Positions 7,757 through 16,303 of a stretch of DNA of 64,000 nucleotides are shown one piece after another; positions within the stretch are counted from its first letter, which is position 1; each line of letters opens with the position of its first letter. Made by a program: the position numbers and the translations under genes. A model generated the notes under the pieces. The model was not told where the DNA came from. It worked only from the letters and a program-made list of their open reading frames with translations, and ran no database searches. The stretch is from contig CAZPGL010000002.1 in assembly GCA_964586175.1 (NCBI GenBank), positions 62,001 through 126,000 on the forward strand, in the 5' to 3' direction. Source of the stretch: CAZPGL01 sp964586175 (GTDB lineage: Bacteria > Actinomycetota > Acidimicrobiia > Acidimicrobiales > MedAcidi-G1).

Positions 7757-8158
7757 GTGCCTCCGACCGTCGGCCTCCGGGCCTCCTCCACCCACACCGT
7801 CACCGAGGCCGACACGGCGATCAACCAGGGTTCGGGCGAGGTCCCGGTGCTGGCCACGCCGCGGCTCGTCGCCCTGTTCGAGCAGACGACCCTGACCGCC
7901 CTGGCCGGCCATCTGGAGGCCGACCAGACCACGGTCGGTATGCGCATCCACGTCGACCACCTGTTCCCGTCGGGCGTCGGCGACACCATTCGCACCGACG
8001 TCGAGGCCGAACAGGTGGAGGGCCGTCGCATCACGTTCCGCGCCACCGCCACCTGCGTCGACCGGTGCGCCGAGGGGGACCCCGCGGCCGTCGTCGGAGC
8101 GGCCACCATCGTGCGGGTCGTCGTCGACACCGACCGCTTCCTGCAGCGGGTGCGCTGA
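7757..8158 (+). CDS. Hotdog-fold thioesterase, FlK-like
   Basis: 133-aa single hotdog-domain protein resembling the fluoroacetyl-CoA thioesterase (FlK) group: INQGSGEVPVLATPRLVALFEQ holds the usual helix entry, and VGMRIHVDHLFPSGVGDTIR the central strand pair. Most such proteins in bacteria hydrolyse ordinary acyl-CoAs, and nothing points to fluoroacetate. The start is the GTG at 7757 because it lies 6 nt after a TATCGT -10; the in-frame ATG at 7688 lies upstream of that promoter. The PAP2 gene follows after 17 nt and may be co-transcribed. Confidence 0.75.
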   Translation: MPPTVGLRASSTHTVTEADTAINQGSGEVPVLATPRLVALFEQTTLTALAGHLEADQTTVGMRIHVDHLFPSGVGDTIRTDVEAEQVEGRRITFRATATCVDRCAEGDPAAVVGAATIVRVVVDTDRFLQRVR

Positions 8159-8175
8159 ACCTTCGTCCCGGCGGC

Positions 8176-9003
8176 ATGCCCTCCTCCACCCCCTCGACCC
8201 CGTTGAGCGCCCGGCTCCGCCGTCTCGGCGAGGAAGGGGTGGGCACCGGCCTGCACTGGTGGGCTGAGGTACTGCTCGTCCTGGTCTTCTACACCGTGTA
8301 CACGGCAGCCCGGAACCTGTTCGGCTCGGCCTCGGTCGACCCCGGTGAGGCCCTGGACAACGCCCAACGGGTCATCGACCTCGAGCGGGCGCTCGGCCTC
8401 TACCAGGAACTGCGCATCCAGGACGCCTTCATCGACCATCGCTGGTTCATCCAGTTCTGGAACGTGTTCTACGGCACGTTCCACTTCGGCGTCACCATCT
8501 TCACCCTGGTGTGGCTGTACCGCCGGTTCCCGGTGCTCTACCCGCGGTGGCGGTCGGCCTTCCTGTGCACGACCGGCCTGGCCCTCATCGGGTTCAGCCT
8601 GTTCCCGCTCATGCCGCCCCGACTCCTCACCGACTGCGGCGAGTTCGGCGGCTGCATCACCGGACAGCCGTTCGTCGACACCCTGTCCGACATCGGGGGG
8701 TTGTGGTCGTTCGACTCGGGGACCATGCAGAAGGTTTCCAACCAGTACGCCGCCATGCCCAGCCTCCACTTCGCGTGGGCCGCCTGGTGCGCCGTGTCGT
8801 TGTGGCCGGTGCTCCGGCGCCGCACGACCCGCTGGCTCATCGCCGCCTACCCGGTGGCCACGCTGTTCGCGGTCATCGTGACCGGCAACCACTACTGGAT
8901 CGACGCCGTCGGCGGCCTGCTGGTGTTGGGGGCCGGCATCTGGCTGGGCCGGGCCCTGGCCGACGGTTGGCACCGCTGGAGCCTGCGCCGCACCACGGCC
9001 TGA
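8176..9003 (+). CDS. PAP2-family membrane enzyme (inositol phosphoceramide synthase-like)
   Basis: 275-aa polytopic membrane protein of the PAP2_3/AUR1-like group. The phosphatase-fold residues appear as AMPSLHFAWA near residue 195 and GNHYWIDAVGG near residue 238, the second and third motifs. Around six hydrophobic helices are evident. Relatives transfer phosphoinositol or dephosphorylate lipid phosphates; the substrate here cannot be told from sequence. The extended family often acts on cell-envelope lipids. The ATG at 8176 is preceded by CCCGGCGGC, not a strong ribosome site, so translation may depend on the upstream thioesterase message. Confidence 0.75.
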   Translation: MPSSTPSTPLSARLRRLGEEGVGTGLHWWAEVLLVLVFYTVYTAARNLFGSASVDPGEALDNAQRVIDLERALGLYQELRIQDAFIDHRWFIQFWNVFYGTFHFGVTIFTLVWLYRRFPVLYPRWRSAFLCTTGLALIGFSLFPLMPPRLLTDCGEFGGCITGQPFVDTLSDIGGLWSFDSGTMQKVSNQYAAMPSLHFAWAAWCAVSLWPVLRRRTTRWLIAAYPVATLFAVIVTGNHYWIDAVGGLLVLGAGIWLGRALADGWHRWSLRRTTA

Positions 9004-9037
9004 GCCCGGCGGACGCCCGTCCGATCGGTAATGCGGG

Positions 9038-9043
9038 TACCGT
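9038..9043 (+). promoter_or_regulatory. Probable -10 box (TACCGT) for dxs
   Basis: TACCGT between the PAP2 gene and dxs, giving a leader of about 25 nt that contains AGGA (9064-9067) before the TTG start. Confidence 0.4.
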
Positions 9044-9074
9044 TGGGCGGCACCCGCCCGTCAGGATCCCCGTC

Positions 9075-10910
9075 TTGCGCCTCGAATCGATCCGGAACCC
9101 CGGTGACCTCCGTTCCCTCGGCATCGAGGACCTGGAGACCCTGGCCGCCGAGATCCGCGGCCAGGTCGTCGCGGCCGTCGACCGCACCGGCGGGCATCTG
9201 GGCTCCAACCTGGGTGCCGTCGAGTTGACCCTGGCCCTCCACCGGGTCTTCGACAGCCCGAACGACGCGATCCTGTGGGACACCGGGCACCAGGCCTACG
9301 TCCACAAGATGCTCACCGGCCGGCTGGCCGAGTTCGCCGAACTCCGCCAGGAGGGCGGTCTGTCGGGCTACCCGTCGCGGAGCGAATCCGACCACGACTG
9401 GATCGAGAACTCGCACGCCTCCACGGTTCTGTCCTACGCCCACGGCCTGGCCACAGCGTTCGAAGCGTCGGACCGGGACCGCCGGGTCGTGGCGGTGATC
9501 GGCGACGGGTCGATGACCGGCGGCATGGCCTTCGAGGGGCTCAACAACCTGGGACACAGCGGCCTCGGTGTCACCATCGTCCTCAACGACAACGGGCGGT
9601 CCTACGCCCCGACGGTCGGCAAGCTGTCCGAGAGCCTCATCCACATCCGCGCCAACCCGACGTACATGCGCCGGCAGCGTCGCCTCGAGGAGTTGGCCGA
9701 GCAGCTGCCGTGGGTCGGTGAGTTGGTCGAGCGGGGCATCAACGCGACCAAGGCGGCCATCCGCGAGATGTTCGAGCCCACGGCGTTCTTCGAGACCCTC
9801 GGCGTCCACTACCTCGGCCCGTTCGACGGCCACGACATCGCCGAGGTGGAGGAGGCGCTCACCAACGCCTCGGCGTTCGACGGCCCGGTGGTGGTCCACG
9901 TGCTCACCCAGAAGGGCCGGGGCTACGAACCGGCCGAACGGGACCCCATCAAGCACATGCACGACACGTCGGGGGTCAAGCCCGGCAGCTACACCGAGGC
10001 CTTCACCGAGGCCCTGGTCAAGGCGGCTGAAGCGCGTCCCGAGCTCGTGGCCATCACCGCGGCCATGCCCGACTCGACCGGGTTGCTGCCGTTCCGGGAC
10101 CGGTTCCCCGACCGGTGCTTCGACGTCGGCATCGCCGAACAGCACGCGGTGACCGCAGCGGCGGGCATGGCCATGGGCGGGCTCCGCCCGGTGGTCGCCC
10201 TGTACGCCACGTTCCTGACCCGGGCCTTCGACCAGGTGAACCTGGACGCCGCCCTGCACGGGATGCCGGTGGTGTTCTGCCTCGACCGGGCCGGCGTCAC
10301 CGGCGACGACGGGCCGTCCCATCACGGGGTGCTCGACATGGTGCTGCTGTCCAAGGTGCCGGGCATGACCGTGTTCGCGCCGTCGTCGTACCAGGAGCTG
10401 CAGCAGATGCTGGGCGACGCCCTCGACATCACCGACGGACCGTCGGCCATCCGCTGGGCCAAGACCCCGGCCCCCCATGTCGACTGGTCCGACGTCGGCA
10501 GCGGCCTGTCGGCCCGGCTGGTCCGGGCCGCCGAACGGCCGGACGTGTGCCTGCTCGGTGTCGGCAAGATGCTGGCCCCGACCCTCGAGGCGGCCGACCT
10601 GCTGGCCGAGGCCGGGGTGGAGGCCACGGTCTGGGACCCCAGGGTGGTCCGACCGGTCGATCCCGCGATGCTCGCCGATGCCGCCCGCCACGACCTGGTG
10701 GTCACCGTCGAGGACGGGTTCCGGGAGGGCGGCTTCGGCTCCACGGTGCTCGACTCACTGGCCGACACGTCGCCGGCGACCCGCGTGGCGGTGCTGGGGG
10801 TGCCGGTGGCCCACCATGCCCACGCCAACGCCGACGCGCTGCTCGCCGGGTTCGGCCTGGACGCCCGGGGCATCGCCGACGCTGCCCTGGCCCGCATCCC
10901 CAGACCGTGA
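9075..10910 (+). CDS. dxs: DXS, 1-deoxy-D-xylulose-5-phosphate synthase
   Basis: First enzyme of the non-mevalonate isoprenoid pathway: condenses pyruvate and glyceraldehyde-3-phosphate using thiamine diphosphate. Length 611 aa. Seen: HLGSNLGAVELTLALH near residue 38, the ThDP/Mg motif GDGSMTGGMAFEGLNN near residue 143, and the transketolase-type YATFLTRAFDQV and DRAGVTGDDGPSHHG segments in the second domain. The TTG at 9075 is chosen because the sequence that follows (LRLESIRNPGDLRSLG) matches the family N-terminus and no ATG or GTG lies in frame between it and the PAP2 stop. It supplies precursors for carotenoids, quinones and the undecaprenyl carrier that UppP recycles. Confidence 0.95.
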   Translation: MRLESIRNPGDLRSLGIEDLETLAAEIRGQVVAAVDRTGGHLGSNLGAVELTLALHRVFDSPNDAILWDTGHQAYVHKMLTGRLAEFAELRQEGGLSGYPSRSESDHDWIENSHASTVLSYAHGLATAFEASDRDRRVVAVIGDGSMTGGMAFEGLNNLGHSGLGVTIVLNDNGRSYAPTVGKLSESLIHIRANPTYMRRQRRLEELAEQLPWVGELVERGINATKAAIREMFEPTAFFETLGVHYLGPFDGHDIAEVEEALTNASAFDGPVVVHVLTQKGRGYEPAERDPIKHMHDTSGVKPGSYTEAFTEALVKAAEARPELVAITAAMPDSTGLLPFRDRFPDRCFDVGIAEQHAVTAAAGMAMGGLRPVVALYATFLTRAFDQVNLDAALHGMPVVFCLDRAGVTGDDGPSHHGVLDMVLLSKVPGMTVFAPSSYQELQQMLGDALDITDGPSAIRWAKTPAPHVDWSDVGSGLSARLVRAAERPDVCLLGVGKMLAPTLEAADLLAEAGVEATVWDPRVVRPVDPAMLADAARHDLVVTVEDGFREGGFGSTVLDSLADTSPATRVAVLGVPVAHHAHANADALLAGFGLDARGIADAALARIPRP

Positions 10911-10938
10911 TCGGGACGGGGACGACGGAACGACGGAA

Positions 10939-11580
10939 CTACGTGTAGAAGGGGTTGTCGCCCGCGGTGTGGTCGGTGGCGTCGACCACCTCGGTGATCT
11001 CGGGGATCGCCTCGACGATGGCGGCCCGGATGCCTTCGGTGAGGGTGGCCTGGCTCATCGCACACCCCTGACAACCACCGCCCATCATCACGAACGCCGT
11101 CTCGTCCTCGATACCGACGAGGGTGGCGTAGCCGCCGTGTGAGGCGAGGGCCGGGTTGATGCGCTGGGCGATGAGCTGCCCCACCCGTTCGGCCACGTCG
11201 CCGGACAGCTCAAGGGTGCCGAGATCGCCCAACGGGTTGGGCCGGTTCGGATTCCGGATGACCAGCCCGCCCTGCACCGGGTTGCTCGGCAGGTCGAGGG
11301 TGGCGCCGGCCAACTTGTCCCGGCTGTCGTCGGGCACGGCCATGGCCAACTCGCCGATCGTCCAGACGTGGTCGGCGACGGCCTCGTCGGCGTCGATGAA
11401 GGCCAGGTCGTAGGCGTAGTCGACACCCTGGACACCGGTGACCGAGATACGCAGCACCAGCGTCTCGGGCAGGTCTTCGGCCGACCGGGCCTCGAGCACC
11501 TTGGCCAGGGCGCCGTCGGTGACCTCCATGACCGCCGTCGATGCGGCGTCGTCCGTGCGCTCGGTGGTGGCGTCGCTCAT
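10939..11580 (-). CDS. nfuA: NfuA-like Fe-S scaffold/carrier protein
   Basis: 213 aa. The C-terminal NifU domain carries the cluster-binding CxxC in GGGCQGCAMS near residue 175 and ends HTAGDNPFYT. The N-terminal half (TLVLRISVTGVQGVDYAYDLAF) is a degenerate A-type (IscA/HesB) domain without its three cysteines, as in E. coli NfuA. It should carry 4Fe-4S clusters to client enzymes; MoaA and the RecB-like nuclease are possible local clients. The ATG at 11580 is 7 nt after a TAGGCT box, better than the ATG at 11586. Divergent from the crotonase gene. Confidence 0.88.
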   Translation of the reverse strand: MSDATTERTDDAASTAVMEVTDGALAKVLEARSAEDLPETLVLRISVTGVQGVDYAYDLAFIDADEAVADHVWTIGELAMAVPDDSRDKLAGATLDLPSNPVQGGLVIRNPNRPNPLGDLGTLELSGDVAERVGQLIAQRINPALASHGGYATLVGIEDETAFVMMGGGCQGCAMSQATLTEGIRAAIVEAIPEITEVVDATDHTAGDNPFYT

Positions 11581-11587
11581 GGGCACC

Positions 11588-11593
11588 AGCCTA
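11588..11593 (-). promoter_or_regulatory. -10 box (TAGGCT), leaderless nfuA
   Basis: TAGGCT on the minus strand, 7 nt before the ATG at 11580; selects MSDATTER over MPMSDATTER as the N-terminus. Confidence 0.55.
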
Positions 11594-11626
11594 CCGGCGG
11601 CCTCTTGCGGGCCAGTCGGCGCCCGC

Positions 11627-11632
11627 TAGGTT
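11627..11632 (+). promoter_or_regulatory. -10 box (TAGGTT), leaderless crotonase gene
   Basis: TAGGTT, 8 nt before the ATG at 11641; back-to-back with the nfuA promoter. Confidence 0.5.
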
Positions 11633-11640
11633 CTGCGGCC

Positions 11641-12345
11641 ATGAGCGACACTCCGGTCTCCGTCCGCGCCGAGGGCCAGGTAGCCGTCATCGACTGGGAC
11701 GACGGCAAGGCCAACGCCATCGGTCCCGACGCCGTCGCCCATCTGCTCGCCGCGTTCGACCGGGTCGAGGCCGACGCGGCCGACGCCGTGGTGCTGACCG
11801 GCCGCCCGGGCCGGTTCTCGGCCGGATTCGACCTGAAGGTCATGCAGGAGAGTCCGGCGGCTGCCCGCGACCTGCTGGCCGCCGGCGTCGACCTGTTCAT
11901 GCGCATGTACCTCTTCCCCCGGCCCGTGGTGACGGCGTGCACCGGTCACGCCATCGCCGCCGGGGCCATCGTCCTGATGTCGACTGACCTGCGGATCGGG
12001 ACCCGGGGCGAGTTCAAGATCGGCCTGCCCGAGGTGACCATCGGCATGTCGCTCCCGTTCTTCGCCACCGAGCTGGCCCGCGACCGTCTCTCGAAACGCC
12101 ACTACACGAGGGCCACCGCACTGGGCACCATGTACACCCCCGACGAGGCCGTCGACGTCGGGTATCTCGACGAGGTGGTCGAGCCGGACGACGTGGTGAC
12201 CACCGCGGTCGAGCGGGCCACCGCGCTGGCCGGCATCAGCCGGGGCGGCCTTTTGCACACGAGGTCCACCACCCGGGGCGCCATAGCCGCCGCCATCACC
12301 GACGGCCTGGCCGAGGACCTCTCCCAGTTCAACGTCGACGGCTGA
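11641..12345 (+). CDS. Enoyl-CoA hydratase/isomerase (crotonase family)
   Basis: 234-aa crotonase-fold protein. GRFSAGFDLKVMQ near residue 58 and the GHAIAAGAIVLMSTDLRIG segment near residue 103 form the two oxyanion-hole regions. The family's catalytic glutamates are not clear: the second position reads GLPEVTIGM, which keeps one Glu. It may be a hydratase, isomerase or hydrolase of acyl-CoA thioesters. It precedes ferrochelatase by 10 nt and may share its message, with no obvious functional link. Confidence 0.8.
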   Translation: MSDTPVSVRAEGQVAVIDWDDGKANAIGPDAVAHLLAAFDRVEADAADAVVLTGRPGRFSAGFDLKVMQESPAAARDLLAAGVDLFMRMYLFPRPVVTACTGHAIAAGAIVLMSTDLRIGTRGEFKIGLPEVTIGMSLPFFATELARDRLSKRHYTRATALGTMYTPDEAVDVGYLDEVVEPDDVVTTAVERATALAGISRGGLLHTRSTTRGAIAAAITDGLAEDLSQFNVDG

Positions 12346-12355
12346 CGACGTCGAC

Positions 12356-13354
12356 GTGAACCTCGGCCCGCCCCGACCGACGGCCCTGCTCCTGACGGCG
12401 TTCGGTGGCCCCGAGGGCCCCGACGACGTCGAACCGTTCCTCGCCCACGTAGCCGACGGTCGCGCCATACCGCCAGAGCGCCTCGCCGAGGTGGCCGACC
12501 GGTACGCCACGGCGGGCGGGCGCTCGCCGATCAACGAGCGCATGCGTCGGCTGGCCGCCCGGGTCGGATCGACGGCGGAGGATCGGGGCGTGAAGCTGGC
12601 CGTGGCCTGCGGTAACCGCCACTGGCACCCGTTCATCGACGAGTCGGTGCGCCGCATGTGGGAGGGCGGCCACCGCGACATCGCAGCGTGGATCACCTCG
12701 CCGTACCGGTCCTACGCCACCTGCCGCTCCTACCTCGAAGGGATCGACGCGGCGACGGCCGGCCTCGAGGACCCGGCCGGCCCGGTCTCCATCACCCCGA
12801 TCCGGACCCCGTGCGACCACCCGGGCCTCATCGAACCGGCGGGCGACCGGCTCGCCGACGCCCTGGCGTCACTCGCCCCGGACGTCCGGCACCGGGCCCA
12901 CGTGCTCTTCACCGCCCACAGCATCCCCGAAGCCTCCGCTGCCACCTGCGACTACGAGGCCGACCTGCGGGCCGCCGCGGCACTGGTCGCCGACCGGGCC
13001 GACCCTGCAGGGCGGCACCCGTGGGAGCTGGTGTGGCAGTCCCGCAGCGGCCCCCCCGACGTACCGTGGCTGGCCCCCGACGTGGGCGACCGGATCGACG
13101 AGCTGGCCGCGGCCGGCGTGCCGGCGGTCGCCGTCTCCCCCATCGGCTTCCCGGTGCTCAACTTCGAGATCCTCTGGGACCTCGACCACGAGGCGGCGCG
13201 GCGGGCCGAGGCGGCCGGCATGGCCTTCGCCCGTGCGGCCACCGTCGACGACGATCCCCGGTTCGCCGCCATGATCTTCGACCTGTTCACGGCGTGCGTC
13301 GCCGTCAACCCGGCCCCGTGTCCGGTCGGCTGCTGTCCACCACCGTCACGCTGA
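12356..13354 (+). CDS. hemH: Ferrochelatase (coproporphyrin ferrochelatase type)
   Basis: 332-aa enzyme inserting iron into a porphyrin; in Actinobacteria this family acts on coproporphyrin III (CpfC) in the coproporphyrin-dependent haem pathway. Seen: LLTAFGGPEGPDDVEPFL at the N-terminus, the catalytic-His motif FTAHSIPE near residue 185, WQSRSGPP near residue 228 and SPIGFPVLNFEILWDLD near residue 263. The C-terminus is Cys-rich (PCPVGCCPP), which together with an internal cysteine could hold the 2Fe-2S cluster known in mycobacterial enzymes. The start is the GTG at 12356. Confidence 0.93.
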   Translation: MNLGPPRPTALLLTAFGGPEGPDDVEPFLAHVADGRAIPPERLAEVADRYATAGGRSPINERMRRLAARVGSTAEDRGVKLAVACGNRHWHPFIDESVRRMWEGGHRDIAAWITSPYRSYATCRSYLEGIDAATAGLEDPAGPVSITPIRTPCDHPGLIEPAGDRLADALASLAPDVRHRAHVLFTAHSIPEASAATCDYEADLRAAAALVADRADPAGRHPWELVWQSRSGPPDVPWLAPDVGDRIDELAAAGVPAVAVSPIGFPVLNFEILWDLDHEAARRAEAAGMAFARAATVDDDPRFAAMIFDLFTACVAVNPAPCPVGCCPPPSR

Positions 13355-13396
13355 CCGAACGGGCACGGGATCCCCGGGCACTCCCGGACCCGCCAC

Positions 13397-13402
13397 TACG
13401 GT
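13397..13402 (+). promoter_or_regulatory. -10 box (TACGGT) for the 13408 ORF
   Basis: TACGGT, 5 nt before the ATG at 13408 and 8 nt before a second ATG at 13411; supports expression of an otherwise unrecognised small gene. Confidence 0.45.
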
Positions 13403-13407
13403 TGACG

Positions 13408-13725
13408 ATGATGAATCACACCCGGATCGCCGCCGAAGCACTGCGATTCCGCCTCGGCACGCTCACCCAGGTGGGTGGGCCGTCCACGGTCATCGACGTC
13501 GAGGAGGCCGCTGAGTTGGTGGTGGCCTGCGCCGATCCCGGCGTCGACCGGGCCCTCCGGCTGGTCGGCGAGACCTGGCACGCCGCCGGGCTGCCCACCA
13601 ACGCCATTGACCAGCCGTGGACACCGGGGGCCACGGCCCGGCTGCGCAACGTCGGTGGCGGCAACCTGCTCGATGCCCTCGACGACCTCGTCACGGGCAT
13701 CGGACGCTGCCAGGTCCGCCCCTGA
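13408..13725 (+). CDS. Small protein of unknown function
   Basis: 105 aa that I do not recognise. It is mixed alpha-helical in character (AEALRFRLGTLTQ, VDVEEAAELVVACADPG style segments), with no signal peptide, membrane span or cysteine pair. The start at 13408 or 13411 directly follows a TACGGT -10 box, and codon usage is like its neighbours, so I treat it as real. It lies alone between ferrochelatase and the topoisomerase operon. Confidence 0.55.
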   Translation: MMNHTRIAAEALRFRLGTLTQVGGPSTVIDVEEAAELVVACADPGVDRALRLVGETWHAAGLPTNAIDQPWTPGATARLRNVGGGNLLDALDDLVTGIGRCQVRP

Positions 13726-13888
13726 ACCAGGCTGGCCCGGCTCCTCGGGGCTTGCCGCGATTCGCCGAATCGGCCGGGGTACGGTCGGACCAGACCCTTA
13801 CCGGCGGCCCTGTCACCGGTCGTCGCCACAATGCCTGCATGGCACCAGCCCCCCACCGACCAACCCCCCACCACGAGACACCGACACC

Positions 13889-16303
13889 GTGAGCACCCAG
13901 CAGCGACTGCTCGACGACGAGTCCTTCGCCCGCGCCGTCAACCCGGTGCCGGTGGCGACCGAGATGCGCGAGTCGTTCCTCGCCTACTCGCTGTCGGTCA
14001 TCACCGCCCGCGCCATTCCCGACGTGCGCGACGGCCTCAAGCCGGTCCAGCGCCGCATCCTGTACGCCATGCTCCGCATGGGGGTCCGGCCCGACACCCC
14101 GCACCGCAAGAGCGCCCGGGTGGTGGGCGACACCATGGGCCGCTACCACCCGCACGGGGACGCCGCCATCTACGACGCCCTGGTGCGCATGGGCCAGTCG
14201 TTCGCCCGGGGCATCACGTTCGTCGACCCGCAGGGCAACTTCGGTTCGCTCGACGACCCGCCGGCGGCCCCCCGCTACACCGAATGCCGCCTGTCTGAGG
14301 CCGCCATGGCCATGGTCGGCGAGCTCGACGAGGACACCGTCGACTTCCGCCCCACCTACGACGGCGAGTCCAGTGAACCCGCCTGTCTGCCCGGCCTACT
14401 GCCCGGCCTCCTCGTCAACGGCACCACCGGCATCGCCGTCGGCATGGCCACCAACATGCCGACCCACAACCTGCTCGAGGTCGCAGCGGCCATCGAGCTG
14501 GTCATGAAGAAGCGACGGCCCAAACCGACCATCGACGAGTTGCTGGCCGTGCTCCCCGGCCCCGACTTCCCGAGCGGTGGGATCATCGTCGATGACGGCA
14601 TACGCGAGGCGTACACCTCCGGCCGGGGTTCGATCCGCGTCCGGGCGGCCGCCCACGTCGAGTCCTTGCCGCGGGGCCGCCAGGCCATCATGGTCACCGA
14701 ACTGCCCTACCAGGTCGGCCCCGAGCGGGTCATCGGCAGGCTCAAAGAGCTCAACGAGCAGGGCAAGGTCGCCGGCATCGCCGACTTCAAGAACCTGTCC
14801 GACCGGCACACCGGCCTCCGGCTCCAGATCACCGTCAAGCCGGGCCACAACCCCCAGGCCGTGCTCAGCGAGTTGTACCGGCTCACCCCGATGGAGGAGT
14901 CGTTCGGCATCAACAACGTGGTCCTCGTCGACGGCGAACCCCGCACCCTCGGGCTCTACGAGCTGTGCCGGCTCTACGTCGAGCACCGTCTCGACGTGGT
15001 GGTGCGCCGCACCCGGTTCCGGCTGGCCAGGGCCACCGACCGGCTGCACATCGTCGAGGGGCTGCTCATCGCCCTCGACGCCATCGACGAGGTCGTGGCC
15101 ATCATCCGGGGCTCCGACGACACCGCGGCGGCCCGCACAGCCCTCATGGAGCGCTTCGGACTCAGCGTGATCCAGACCGACCACATCCTCGACATGCCCC
15201 TGAAGCGCCTCACCGCGCTGGAAAAGCAGCGCATCGTGGACGAACACGACGGGCTGGTCGCCGACATCGACGACTTCAACAAACTGCTCAAGTCCGAGGC
15301 CCGTCAGCGCACGCTCGTGCTGAACGAACTCCACGAGGCGGCGGAGCGGTTCGGCCGGGAGCGCCGGACCCAGATCGTCCACCCCGACGACATCCAGGTG
15401 TTCGAGGCCAACGAGGTGGCCGACGACGTCACCGACGAACCGTGCGTCGTCACCCTGTCGACGTCCGGGCAGATCGGCCGCACCCCGGTCGACGGTGGGC
15501 GGCGGGCCAACCCGGGCCGCCACGACGTCCTGCTGGCCGCCATCGTGGCCCGCACCACGTCCACCGTGTCGGCCGTGACCTCCGAGGGCCGGGTCCTCCA
15601 GGTGCTGGCCGCTGAGCTGACCGACGCTGGCGGTCGGGCCCGAGGTGCCGGTGCCGCCCAGGCCTTCGGGGCCAATCGGGGCGAGGCCCTCCATTCGCTG
15701 GTCGCCGAAGGCCGGGAGCATCTGGTCATCGTCACCGCGAGCGGCATGGCCAAGCGGCTCACCCTCGACGAGATCCGCGGCACCCGCCCCGGCAAGCCCG
15801 TCATCAAGCTCAAGCCGGGCGACCGGGTGGCCGCGGCGTTCTGTGCCCCCCACGGCGTCGACTGCCTACTCGTCGCCTCCGACGGCCAGGTGCTGCGCAC
15901 CGCGGTCGACGGCATCAGCGTGCAAGGCCGCAACGCCGGCGGCGTGGCCGGCATGAAGTTGCGGGCCGACGCCGAGGTCGTCGCCGGCGGGGTGATCCTC
16001 GGCGACGACACCCTCATCACCGTGTCGGACGACGGCACGGCCAAGGCCACCCCGGTCACCGAGTTCGACACCAAGGGCCGTGGCGGGGTGGGCGTCCGGG
16101 TCACCCGGGTCGCCGACGGTGCCGCCCTCACCACCGCCTACGTGGGCCAGCCGTTCGGCCTGCTGGCCGTCATGGCCGTCGATGACGACCCGAAGAAGCC
16201 CGACCCCAACCCGGTGCCCCTGCTGCTCGATCCCAGCGCCCGGGACCTGGTGAGCACGGCCACCGAGCGCCAGATCCTGGCCCTTGGGCCGTCCCGGTGG
16301 TGA
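13889..16303 (+). CDS. parC: Type IIA topoisomerase subunit A (topoisomerase IV ParC / GyrA-like)
   Basis: 804-aa DNA-cleaving subunit. The catalytic tyrosine is Tyr130 in AAPRYTECRLS, and the quinolone-determining region reads HPHGDAAIYDALVRMGQ (near residues 87-103). The six-bladed C-terminal wrapping domain follows residue 510. No clean GyrA box (QRRGGKG) is visible; ARGAGAAQAFG is the closest. That, together with the A-then-B gene order, makes me favour topoisomerase IV, but a second gyrase cannot be excluded. An Ala occupies the position of E. coli GyrA Ser83, as in mycobacterial GyrA. The start is the GTG at 13889. The stop overlaps the next gene. Confidence 0.85.
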   Translation: MSTQQRLLDDESFARAVNPVPVATEMRESFLAYSLSVITARAIPDVRDGLKPVQRRILYAMLRMGVRPDTPHRKSARVVGDTMGRYHPHGDAAIYDALVRMGQSFARGITFVDPQGNFGSLDDPPAAPRYTECRLSEAAMAMVGELDEDTVDFRPTYDGESSEPACLPGLLPGLLVNGTTGIAVGMATNMPTHNLLEVAAAIELVMKKRRPKPTIDELLAVLPGPDFPSGGIIVDDGIREAYTSGRGSIRVRAAAHVESLPRGRQAIMVTELPYQVGPERVIGRLKELNEQGKVAGIADFKNLSDRHTGLRLQITVKPGHNPQAVLSELYRLTPMEESFGINNVVLVDGEPRTLGLYELCRLYVEHRLDVVVRRTRFRLARATDRLHIVEGLLIALDAIDEVVAIIRGSDDTAAARTALMERFGLSVIQTDHILDMPLKRLTALEKQRIVDEHDGLVADIDDFNKLLKSEARQRTLVLNELHEAAERFGRERRTQIVHPDDIQVFEANEVADDVTDEPCVVTLSTSGQIGRTPVDGGRRANPGRHDVLLAAIVARTTSTVSAVTSEGRVLQVLAAELTDAGGRARGAGAAQAFGANRGEALHSLVAEGREHLVIVTASGMAKRLTLDEIRGTRPGKPVIKLKPGDRVAAAFCAPHGVDCLLVASDGQVLRTAVDGISVQGRNAGGVAGMKLRADAEVVAGGVILGDDTLITVSDDGTAKATPVTEFDTKGRGGVGVRVTRVADGAALTTAYVGQPFGLLAVMAVDDDPKKPDPNPVPLLLDPSARDLVSTATERQILALGPSRW

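Noticed and set aside
8511..9074. In-frame upstream extension of dxs through the PAP2 gene
   Set aside because: The extension is a frame shadow of the PAP2 gene; the family N-terminus begins at the TTG at 9075.
13355..13407. Inverted GGGCAC/CCCGGG sequence after ferrochelatase as an intrinsic terminator
   Set aside because: Stem is short, interrupted and not followed by a T-run.
13475..13888. In-frame upstream extension of the topoisomerase A gene to about 13475
   Set aside because: The extension lies over the 13408 ORF, is low-complexity Pro/Arg-rich and unlike the family; GTG 13889 begins exactly where homology does.
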